A DNA stretch of 64,000 nucleotides from Thamnaconus septentrionalis. Its lineage: Eukaryota; Chordata; Actinopteri; Tetraodontiformes; Monacanthidae. Under the pieces are notes generated by a model. That model did no database searches. It had not been told where the DNA came from and saw only the letters and a program-made list of their open reading frames with translations. The DNA lies in NCBI GenBank assembly GCA_009823395.1, contig CM020502.1:27220944-27284943 (forward strand), in the 5' to 3' direction. A program made the position numbers and the translations under genes. Below are positions 11,956 through 21,900 of the stretch, piece by piece. How positions within the stretch are numbered: position 1 is the first letter of the stretch; each line of letters begins with the position of its first letter.

Positions 11956-11961
11956 TTTATT
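11956..11961 (-). other. Candidate ascl1 poly(A) signal
   Basis: AATAAA on the minus strand about 1.27 kb downstream of the ascl1 stop codon. Plausible 3' end for the single-exon transcript; another signal could be used. Confidence 0.45.
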
Positions 11962-12191
11962 CTTGGACTAGAAGTGTAGAAAATATGGTTATAATATCCA
12001 ACATCTTTTGTGTGTTCGTGTCCTGTGTTGTCGTGAAGACCGTGTGGAGGCGGCGACCGGTGCCACCGCCGCTGCTCTCGGTTTGGACAATAGCTGCATA
12101 AGTTTGTTTGATCATCGCGAACAGTATGGTAATGGTAATGATACGCAACAACAACAACAGGTTCTGCTATCATTAAATAAGACACGTCGGT

Positions 12192-12197
<6 letters not shown>

Positions 12198-12253
<56 letters not shown>
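12198..12253. repeat. (AG)n microsatellite in presumed ascl1 3' UTR
   Basis: Perfect AG run of about 27 units on the plus strand (CT in the ascl1 transcript). Confidence 0.92.
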
Positions 12254-12256
<3 letters not shown>

Positions 12257-13109
12257 ACAGCGGAGGGTCAAACCCCGCGTTGGGGGCAGAAGGGGGCGAG
12301 ATAGACTACACGTCTACACAGGCAGGAGGTATAGAAGCAACTTAAAGCAATATATAGACAAAATATATATACAAAAAACGATGTGTACAAAACATCTATA
12401 AATCTCTTACATACAAAAATATCTTAATATATTTCACAGAAAAAAGGCGTTTTTTTCTCAAGATATAGAATTTCATAGAATAAAATCCGCGACTTGGAAG
12501 CATTTTTGTGGATGACAAATAGTCTGACAAGTTTTTATCAAATATTCGGTGGTCTGTGATTGGATTTAGCATAGTTTAAATACTTTTTTTCGTTTTCGGA
12601 ATGTGCTGCCGAAGAAGCTTGGATTCGCTTTAGATTTTTGTTTGTTTTTCATGGGCGGATTGCGCTCGAGCCTGGATTTCCACGCTGTCAGGAGACCCGC
12701 CTTCCTTAAATCCTTTGGCGCTGAACTCTGGCCCGCTTTGCCCTCCCCAAAGTTCTCCTTCTTCTCCTTCTTCTTTGGGACTGTTTGTGGGTCGGTGGGT
12801 CTGTCTGTCTTTGTGTGTCAGTCTGTGGGAGGACCGAGCATCAAGGATGGAGGAGAAACGCACGCAAAAATAGACGGCGCGCCTCGTTCTGGAGGTCAGT
12901 CCGCCTCCTCCTCCTCCTCCTCCTGCTGCTGCTGCCGGTGGTGCATCCCCGAGCGCTCCAACACTGTTCCGGGTCGATTCGTGTCTCACTGTGGGGGAAG
13001 AAGAAGATGGGATGTTGTTAAAAACTTCCTCTGGTCTGATTGCTGTGGTTGGACTTGGAGAAAGACTGTGTGTGTGTGAAGGTTCTCAGTCATCCAGGTC
13101 CTCCTAAAG

Positions 13110-13175
13110 CAGCAGGGTTTCAGTTAGAGGGCAACTGGGGCTCGTTCCTCAGTTGCCCTCTGACTGGAACCCTGC
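13110..13175 (-). other. 27-bp stem hairpin just 3' of ascl1
   Basis: Left arm 13110-13136 and right arm 13149-13175 are reverse complements over 27 positions with two mismatches, around a 12-nt loop. Key core on the plus strand: AGAGGGCAACTG then CAGTTGCCCTCT. It starts about 60 nt downstream of the ascl1 stop and should lie in the 3' UTR. Flanking GGTTCTCAGTCATCCAGG resembles a common fish transposon-derived phrase, so the hairpin may have arrived with a mobile element. Confidence 0.7.
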
Positions 13176-13235
13176 TAGTCTCAGAGAGAGTGCGGTCGCT
13201 TCTTCTCTTACCTCGCGCCGTGCACGCGGACGCCT

Positions 13236-13910
13236 TCAGAACCAGTTGGTGAAGTCCAGCAGCTCCTGCTCCTCGGGACTCAGCGGGTCGTACGAGCCCT
13301 CGTCCGACGAGTACGAGGAGACGGGCGAGCCCGCCATGGAGTTCATGTCGGCGGCCGGGTATCCCTGCGCCATGCTGGGCGACAGCACGCCCGACTGGAA
13401 GGCGGCACTGACGGCGTCGTGCTCGTCGAGCAGCTGCTGCAGCGCCCGGATGTACTCCACGGCGGAGCGCAGCGTCTCCACCTTGCTCATCTTCTTGTTG
13501 GCGGCGCCGTTGGGCACGTGCTCGCGCAGGGTGGCGAAGCCGTTGTTGACCAGCTTGACGCGGTTGCGCTCGCGCTCGTTGCGCCGAGCCACGGCGTGCG
13601 GCTGCTGCTGCGGCAGCGTGTAGCCGAAGCCGGCGAAGTTGAGGCGCCGCTTGCAGCGCAGCAGCTCCGGGGAGGAGCAGGAGGAGGAGGAGCCGGAGGA
13701 GGTGCGCGGCCGCTCCACCGCCGCCGACCTGCCGCCGCTGCGGCCCGGGCTCGGCGGGATGATGATGCTCTGCTGCTCCGAGGACGAGGAAGATGAGGAG
13801 GAGGAGAAGAAGCAGGCGGGCGGCACCAGCTGCTGCTGCTGCTGCTGCAGGTGGTGGTGGTGCTGCTGGTGGTGGCTGATGGTAATTTCCATCTTGGTTG
13901 CGAGTTCCAT
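13236..13910 (-). CDS. ascl1a: Achaete-scute homologue 1 (Ascl1a-like) bHLH transcription factor
   Basis: Complete intronless CDS of 224 codons. The start MELATKMEI matches the zebrafish Ascl1a start pattern as recalled. Residues about 77-106 hold the conserved [11 protein letters not shown] and [11 protein letters not shown] segments; the basic helix-loop-helix domain runs about 107-160 (NERERNRVK basic region, [11 protein letters not shown] helix 1/loop, [16 protein letters not shown] helix 2). The C-terminus keeps [17 protein letters not shown] and ends LLDFTNWF. Ascl1 heterodimerises with E proteins, binds CAGCTG-type E-boxes and drives neuronal commitment; in fish ascl1a also acts in retina and pituitary. 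Against recalled ascl1b, the [11 protein letters not shown] and DFTNWF endings favour ascl1a. Unusual: the N-terminal 12-48 region is expanded with His, Gln and nine-Ser runs. The neighbours are unrelated genes and long non-coding flanks fit a developmentally regulated gene. Confidence 0.96.
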   Translation of the reverse strand: MELATKMEITISHHQQHHHHLQQQQQQLVPPACFFSSSSSSSSSEQQSIIIPPSPGRSGGRSAAVERPRTSSGSSSSCSSPELLRCKRRLNFAGFGYTLPQQQPHAVARRNERERNRVKLVNNGFATLREHVPNGAANKKMSKVETLRSAVEYIRALQQLLDEHDAVSAAFQSGVLSPSMAQGYPAADMNSMAGSPVSSYSSDEGSYDPLSPEEQELLDFTNWF

Positions 13911-13933
13911 TCAGAGGATTTTTCTTTTTTAAA

Positions 13934-13985
13934 GTATATATATAAATATATGTATATATATATTCATATATATATATATATATAT
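13934..13985. repeat. (TA)n tract immediately upstream of the ascl1 start
   Basis: TA-rich microsatellite with A/G interruptions beginning about 25 nt 5' of the ascl1 ATG, so inside its 5' UTR or proximal promoter. Confidence 0.9.
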
Positions 13986-13999
13986 CAAGTCGCACAAGT

Positions 14000-14260
14000 T
14001 GTGTAGAATCACCAAGTCTCGTGGTGGTGCGTCCCGCTCGTGCCGGTCACGCGGTGTGGGTGGGCAGTGCGCTATACGCTGCCGCCTCGCGCTCCTCAGA
14101 CGTGCTTCTGAGGCGTCCGCGAGGCACGCCGCGGCTTTTCAACGCCTTCGGGATGCACGGATGGATGGAGGGAGGGAGTGGCCACGCCCCCTCTGGTCGC
14201 GTGGGTCCCACCTTGGGCTCGCCCGCCGGTGCGTCGCTGCGCGCGCCTGACGCGTGCCAC
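14000..14260 (-). promoter_or_regulatory. CpG-rich ascl1 proximal promoter
   Basis: GC- and CpG-rich block directly upstream of ascl1 on the minus strand, with several CACGC-type sites (for example near 14050 and 14127). HES-type repressors bind such class C/N-box sites in mammalian ASCL1 promoters; whether these are used is inference. No clear TATA box outside the TA repeat. Confidence 0.4.
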
Positions 14261-14565
14261 TTGAAGCACTAAACAAACAGTCAGAGGTGAGGAGGAGTTT
14301 CCCTCTCCCTCTCTCTCTCTCTCTTTCTCCCTCCCTCTCTCTTTATCTCCCTCGGGCGTCACTGAGGTGCGTTACGGAGCAGAGAGGAGAAGTGTTGGCA
14401 GCTCAGGAGAAGCAAAAGCTCTTCAAGGCTCGACGCACAGAGCTTAGTTCTCAAGCCAATGCAGTTTGGGTTTGTTTGTTTTTTTAAGAGCTTCATGAAA
14501 AGCGCAATGCCGAACCATGAGAGTTTGAAACCATATTGTTTTGTTTCTGATGACATCAGCCACTG

Positions 14566-14566
14566 A

Positions 14567-14601
<35 letters not shown>

Positions 14602-14602
14602 T
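14566..14602. repeat. (AAT)n microsatellite
   Basis: About twelve TAA/AAT units. Confidence 0.9.
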
Positions 14603-15769
14603 TAACTGTACATTTGGGCATAAAAAGTTGGTTTCTTGACAAACTGAATTGATTTTCTTCATCAGAACTAATTAGAGGTCAATGCATCACGGAAACATCC
14701 TGTCTTTGATTCCGAAAGTTTGTGTAACATTTAAGACAAGTTGCATCAGCGTCTTCCTTCTTTGTCCCGTCCCTCCGGACCAAAGTGTGGTGCTGAAAGT
14801 CAGCTCGCCGTCCACACTCACACTGCGCCTCCCTGAAGCTCTGCACCCGGGTTGCTCTGCCCACCATCGGTTCAGGAGCTCTCAGGCGTTTTTACTCACC
14901 TCTTTTTTTGGACTGTTAGATTCGCGGAGACGCCCATTCGGAGGCGCCATTGTGCGGCGAGAGTGGCCGAATTTTCCACTTTAGATTGGAGCAAATCGTC
15001 AACGGTGCACAGGCGGAACGGAGAGGCGCAAAATCCGCCAAAGGGGCCCCGAGAAGCGGCTCGCTCGGAGGGGCCCTTTGTGTGTTGATTTGACACACCT
15101 GATGTGGTTACAGTAGCGGGGGCTACTGGCGATGATTGCCGCGACCAGGAACGAGCTGTGTGACACCCTGCTTCTTGTCTGTCACGCGCGTGAGTGTGCG
15201 CGCGGCTACGCGGGCAGGAGGAATTGACAGGTTGCTACGTTTATCTCTTTTTTTTGCGCGTAAACTGTCTCCAACCAGCGTTGGTGCCTTCTCGTGCTCC
15301 ATTTGTTGTGTGCGCGCCCTCTGTCCCTTGACCCCAGCCCCCACCAACATCACGTGCGTACGTGCGTGCGTGCGCATGTGCACGCGCGTCCCGCAGAGGT
15401 GATTGTAATAAACTGCAATTTTTCTGCGCAGGCAGTGGCATTCAGAGCGGAGCCTGCATTGAGGAGCCCCTCAGAGCGCCTCCTCCTCTTCCTCCTCCCC
15501 CTCCTCCCCCCAGCACCAATACTTTCTTTTATTTCCCTCCCCCCCTTTTATTCTCTCCCCTTTTTTCTGGCCCAGCGAGAGAGTTTAGAAAAGAAGCGTG
15601 GGTTCTATTCAGGCTCGCCCCCCCCCCTCAGCACCCCTTTGCCATCGCCGGGCTTTCTGAAACCTATCCACGGCCTGTCAGTGCGCTTCCAGAGTCCAAT
15701 TAGCGCTTTGTGAGCTCTCTGTCTGCAACTGCTGCTGCTGCCGCCGCTGCTGTGGCCGCTGCTGCTCCT

Positions 15770-15880
15770 CCAGAGGCTGGGAGGGCGCTCATTTTTCTCA
15801 AGGGGCTTTCCAGTCATGGCTGGGTGTAATAATTAATATGACATCTGGGCGCCCGAGTTCTCCTTTAACCACTTTTTATC
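15770..15880. promoter_or_regulatory. Candidate conserved non-coding block
   Basis: Unique sequence with GGGTGTAATAATTAATATGACATC and a CTCCTTTAACCAC flank, 1.9 kb upstream of ascl1. Homeodomain-like AATTAAT core. Composition only. Confidence 0.2.
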
Positions 15881-16799
15881 TGTGTTTTTCCCCCTCCGCT
15901 CTCGCCGTTTGGAGACAATAAAAGAAAAGAAAAAACAAAGCCATAAGCAGCCATATCATTCGAGTCGTCTTTGTTTGTGATGTAAAGGATTTTCTTTCAA
16001 TTTGTTTGTCATTAAAAACAGTTTTTTTAGGACAAGTTTTGTTTTGTTTTTTCCGCCCGTCTGGCAGGTGCTCCTCTGGTCGAGGGCGGGACAACTGTTT
16101 AGAATGGGCTTTTGAATGATAGGGGACTCTGACAAACCTTGTTTTTCTTATCTATGTACAAGTCGATAAACTTTTTTTTTCTTTTTTTCTTTTTATTTAA
16201 CTTTTTGACCACATCTTGCAATGAGGATTAAACCTTATCTAATAGAGATGAAACTTACTATGTGAAACTACATTATTCTACATTATTCCATCACAGAGTA
16301 AAACATTGCAGAAATTTGTCAAAACTCTGTCATAAATACTTATGATGAAGAGATTTCTCTGTCACGGATTTCTACCTCCTCTCCTTGCATTTTCTTTTGA
16401 GCGTGAAACTGTGGTAGAACACCACCCTCTGGCGGACCATACTGGCAATGACAGTGCAAAAGGTTCTAATAACTCGAACCAAAAATTAATGGGTGCTATT
16501 TAATTCTTAATTATAACTTCGAAATGCGCTTGACTTATGACAAATCAGCCTTTGGCTTATGTAAACAGAAAAAGTACCATCTAAAGTACTGTAGGTAATA
16601 CTCATAAAACTATCAACCTCAAAGTAATTATATTTTTGATATTTATAAGTAAATAAACAATAAATAAATAAATAAATAATAAATAAATAATAAATAAATA
16701 AATGCTTCTTTCTAAATGTGTGGCGCATTCACTTTTAACATATAATTTAATTTTTCAGGTTTGCAAAGCAGTTAATTTTGTCTCCATAGAGTTTCCGTA

Positions 16800-17129
16800 G
16801 TTCTAGGTCACGTGCCTTTGTTTACTAGGGAGTAACGTGAGCGACGGCTAACCACCGAGTGCCAAAAACCTCTGTGCGTTATTAAAAAAAAAAAAAAAAA
16901 AACGACACTATACCTCATTTACAGCTGTAAACTACGTGTGAGTGTTTTTGTAATATTTTAAATTTAAAAGTACGTTCTTGAAGCACGTCGTAACATCGAC
17001 TCGCCAGCCTGCTCGGGCTACCTTTAGCCAGGCTAGCTTCGGCGGTCTTCACTCTTTTTGCAACCGCTCTTGTCGAAAAATGTTTCACTTTATTGCTTAG
17101 CTTCAGTTTGGTTTGGTCACCGCGGAACT
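16800..17129 (+). promoter_or_regulatory. itfg2 promoter/5' UTR with CACGTG E-box
   Basis: TATA-less 5' region directly upstream of the itfg2 ATG. A palindromic E-box in the context GGTCACGTGCC lies at 16809-16814, about 316 nt before the ATG. This matches the core of the CLEAR element bound by TFEB/MITF or USF/MYC factors. Confidence 0.4.
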
Positions 17130-18951
17130 ATGCGGTCCGTAACCTACGTTCAACGTGTCAGCCTGGACTTCACCGGAACTCTGTTTCCTCACGCCATCTG
17201 CCTGGGAGACGCCGACAATGACTCGGTAAATGATGTCATATTTTCCGGTCTTGGTATCAAATTGTTGACTTTATTGAATTAAATGTAATATTCATTTTAA
17301 TTAAAAAAAAAAAAAAAAAAAAAACTTACAGCAGTTTTACATCATTCCATCATTTAGAATGTGTTTTCTGTTCTCCAGTTGAACGAGTTGGTTGTGGGCG
17401 ACACCAGTGGAAAGCTGCTCGTGTATAAGAACGATGACTCCAAACCATGGATCACCAGAAGCTGTGTGGGCATGGTCAGTGAAATGAAAAGATTGATTAA
17501 AAAAAAAAAATGCAAGTGATACCTTAATTGTAAACTATGTTCATTCATTCAAGTTGTGTGTTTGTGCACCAGCTGACCTGTGTGGGTGTCGGGGACGTCT
17601 GCAACAAAGGAAAGGTGCGTCCAGCCTGCAGAACCACATCATGTGTATTCTCTCTAAGACTCCCAAAACATTGTTTTTATCTGTTGCGTTCATGCCCAAA
17701 CAGAACTATGTGGTCGCCGTGGGTGCCGAGGGCTGGTTCCACCTCTTTGATTTGACGTCGGCCGCCGCCAACAAAGCCGATTCATCCAGTCAGCACGAAT
17801 TCACGCTGTCTGAGGACCAGAAGCCCCTGTTCACCCAACACATTCCTGCCAACACCAAAGTCATCCTCATCAGTGACATCGGTAAAGCCTGCCGCTGCAC
17901 TCCCACTCACTAAATGAAGGTCTTCTGTTGTTCTTATTGCTCCGTCGCGGATGTGTGTGTGTGGTAGATGGTGACGGCCGCTGTGAGCTGGTTGTCGGCT
18001 ACACAGACCGTGTAGTGCGAGCGTTCCGCTGGGACGAGCCGTCCGACGGGTCGGATGTTGGATCTGGGCAGCTGGTCCTGCTGAAGAAGTGGCTTCTGGA
18101 GGGGCAGGTGACGTTCATTCCAGCACCTGTATAATCCACATGTTTCAAGTCGTTCTACGCTGACCTGTGTGTGAGTGTGCCGTTCGCAGGTGGACAGTCT
18201 CTCGGTGAACCCGGGTCCAGAAGGTTTGCCGGAGCTCATGGTGTCCCAGCCGGGCTGCGGCTACGCCATCCTGCTCTGCTCCTGGACTCAGCAGGACTCA
18301 AGCGGCTCGGAGGAAGAGGCCCCGGCCACCCCCAGCAGGTAGACCTCCTTCCAAAATAAAACTCTTCCACATGTAGCAGATGTTAGAAAAATTTCATATA
18401 TATGTACACTAGCAGTCAAATGTTCGTACACGCCTGTTTCTTCTTTATCTTTACTACTTTCTACACTGTAGATACACACTGAAGCCGTCAAATATATGAC
18501 CAAGATATGTGGATTAATGTGGCAAAAGAAATGGCAATGAAAAGGAAAATGTTAAATACCTAAATGTGTTATGTTATATATATTTTATATGAAGGTTGGC
18601 TATTCTAGACCATCTAAAATATGAAACTTGTTTGAGTTATCCAACACTTTTTTGTTTCATATATATTCCATATGTGTTCATTCATAGTTTTGATGCCTTG
18701 TCTGACAATCTACAATGTAAATAGTCATGAAAATGTAGGAAAAACCATGAAATCAGTTGTATGTGTCCAAACCTTCGACTCGTAGTTTATATATATACAT
18801 TTTTTGCTTGTTTGTGCCTTGCTTTCAGCGAGGGTCCCTCTAGAGATGTAGTTCTCCATCTGACCACAGGGCGGATCCACAACAAGAATGTTTCCACTCA
18901 TTTGATCGGAAGCATCAGTAAAGGTAGCAGCCACAGTCTGTCTTGTTATAA

Positions 18952-18989
<38 letters not shown>

Positions 18990-21900
18990 GAGGGATTTTT
19001 CTCTCTTTTTTTACTCCTCAGTATTTCTGTCATACTTAAAAAAAATGAAATGATGGCTTGTGTTTTTTTTGTCCTCCAGGTTCCAAAGAGGAATCTTCTA
19101 CCTGTGGGCTGTTTGCGCTCTGCACTCTCGACGGTGAGTCATGGAATCTGTGTCAACAAACTAAGGGTGCAGCTCAGGATGCTGTGGAGTCTGAGTCAGA
19201 GAGACTCGGAGCAGCTGAGTCCGACTCACAAGGGGGAAAACAATGGGGTCCAGGTCAACACAAGAGATATTTACCCACAGCAGAGAAAGTTCCACACGCT
19301 TGATCATTTATTCCTTTTTGGCGGGGAGGTATATTTTAGCGGGGGTGCTGACCTCCGGGAGTCTGTGAACTCGAGCTGCCGACGCAGCTGGCAGCAGCAA
19401 ACTGGAGAACAGCAAACGTCTCTCTGAGAGCAGCTGGAGGCTTCGTCAATATTTAAATAGCAGCGGATCAGGCGGCATGATCACTCTGGAGGGCTTCCTT
19501 CCGCCTGCCAGCGTTTGAATCTCACTGTTGAGGCCGCCGTGTGCCAACAGTGCAGAGACATCACAGGAGGTTGGCAGAAACATTAATGGAAAGTGCCACC
19601 AGCTTTGTGTTGCAGCTAAAAACTGATTTACCATCCTAACAGTTTTTGTTTTGTCTTTTGCAATGAGAGACCTGAACTGCTGTAGCCATTAAAACCTTTT
19701 AACTTTTTGCTTTTGATGAGCCCTGACACAAGTCACTGACTCCCAGAGAAACTAGACTAAATATGTTCATTTTGTCTTTGTTAATAGATTATTTTTATTT
19801 TATTTTATTCAGTAAAATGTCAGGATGTTACCTGCTTGACAGTTCGACTGTGACTCCAGTCTTCCTCAGAAGCGTCATCCGATGTGCTGCCCGCTGACGT
19901 GTCATTTAACAGCTGCCCGCTCGACGGACGGACGGATGTGAATCATCACATCTGAGGCCAACAATTTAAAACGGTGGATAAAAGAGGTCATTGAGATGAG
20001 GAGGATGCGAGCGGCACCATCAACCTGAACGTTGGGGCGTTCACCCTCTCGCATACCTGGGATTTGCTCCTCCAGAGGCCAGAGGTGCCGCCGGCTCGAC
20101 GGGCTCTGATAGGGCCGTCGAGTTGGCCAGCTGTTAAATGACATGTCAGCAGCAGCACGTCGAATGAGGCTTCTGAGGAAGACTGCAGTCACAGTTGAAA
20201 CTGTCAAGCAGGTAACATCTTGACAACTTATTTGTCTGAACAATAGAAAACAAGAGTAAACCACAGAGAAACTGGTGTATCAGAAAGCAACTCCTATGCT
20301 TCATGCAGCAGCCTCGAGTGGCAGCGGCAAACCTTGAAATCTGTCTGATTGGTGCGGCAGGGACGCTGAAGCTGATGGACAGTTCAGAGCAGCTGCTCTG
20401 GTCCGTGCAGGTGGATCATCAGCTCTTTGCCCTGCAGAAGCTCGACGTCACCGTAGGTTGATGTTGTGTTTGTGTCTTGACCTGTGTCAGGCTGTATTTG
20501 ATTTATTTATACATTTATCTTTAGCATATTTCACCATATGTGTGCTTGCGTACGTGCGTGCGTGCGCCTGCAGGGAGACGGCAGGGAGGAGGTGGTGGCG
20601 TGCGCCTGGGACGGCCAGACCTACATCATCGACCACAACCGCACCGTCGTGCGCTTCCAGTTTGACGAGAACGTCAACGCCTTCTGTGCAGGTGACACAA
20701 ACTTCTCTCCCGAGGTCTCAATTTTGTTGACGAAAATGTTTTCGTCATAGTTATCGTCACTGACCTTCTTTTTTTTTCCGATTAAAATGAGACGATAACT
20801 AAATAAAAAGTCATTCACAGGGACTAAGACGATGACGAGGTGTATTGACGTTTTCGTCAACGAATAAAAACGAGACTGAAATGTCTGCCAGAGACGAGAG
20901 CCAATCAGAGCTCATTTTGTTTGTGGAAGGAAATGACGATGTAGAAAGTGGCGGGAAGAAAACCAATCACAGCAACGTGCTCAGGAAGTTACCAAGTATG
21001 TACACACAGATTATCTGGTACAGACTAGTTTGGTGTTGACCTAACGTCAACACCGGTGAGGAAGAGGCGACAGGACTTTTGGACATACTTCACATTTGAC
21101 ATGGAAGAAAATAAAACACTTTGTAAAAACAGGCGCGAAGATACCAGGAGTCGACTAAATCTACTGTCAGTTTAGTCAACTAAAATTATTTGATTATGAT
21201 ATTTTGTCAACTAAAACTAAAACAATTTAGATGATTAAATAATGACTAAAGCGAGATCAAATTTTGCTGTCGGAGGCTGCAGACACAAAACTAAACACGC
21301 CTTCTTCGGCACATCTCAAAAACATGTGAGTGAAAGTTGAAATTACGACTCGCCGTTGTCCCTCTTATTTCAAGTCACCGGTGGAAAGAATTCCACCACC
21401 AGGTGGCACTGTTTAACCCAGTCTTTCTGCTCACGGTCCGTGAACAAGCTGCTCGGGTTCAGAATGGAGCTGATTGAAGGTGTTCAGTCGTCAGCCTTGA
21501 TTGATTTGCATGATTTTATAGAGGTTTGATGTTTGGATGATGATGATGACGACGATGAACGGATTTTGTGCGGCGTGTGTCATGATGAGCCTGACTTGAC
21601 TGTGTCTTGGTTGCAGGTCAGTACACCTGCAAGGACGGCCGGAACAGCCCCTGCCTGGTGTACGTCAGCTTCAACCACAAGATCTACGTCTACTGGAAGG
21701 TGGAGCTGGAGCGCATGGAGTCCACCAACCTGCTGCGGCTGCTGGAGGAGAAGGAGCAGTTCAGCGGGCTGCTGAAGGAGCTGCGAGTGGGTGAGTTGGG
21801 GTCGGGGAGGAGGGAGGCGTGACCAAGGCGTCCCTCTACTGATGTCATAATCTGCTGGATGGAAGCAAAAAATAAAAAATAATCAACAATAAACAAAGCA

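Larger units (their letters stand above)
8358..13235. other. Intergenic region between the EF-hand gene and ascl1
   Basis: Tail-to-tail interval. It holds the EF-hand gene 3' UTR, two direct copies of a repeat (8816-9190, 10771-11113), a unique candidate regulatory block (9400-9780), microsatellites, a GC-rich stretch (11160-11460) and the presumed ascl1 3' UTR (about 11950-13235). No other gene could be supported. Confidence 0.6.
13911..17129. other. Intergenic region between ascl1 and itfg2 (divergent promoters)
   Basis: Contains the ascl1 5' UTR/promoter (minus strand) next to a (TA)n tract, a CpG-rich segment (14000-14260), an (AAT)n microsatellite (14566-14602), GC-rich unique DNA (14800-15830), (AAAT)n near 16650-16702, and the itfg2 promoter near 16800-17129. 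No other exon could be supported. Confidence 0.6.

Noticed and set aside
13120..13995. 291-codon minus-strand open frame overlapping ascl1
   Set aside because: Shadow frame of the GC-rich ascl1 CDS; Ala/Arg-rich with no family similarity.
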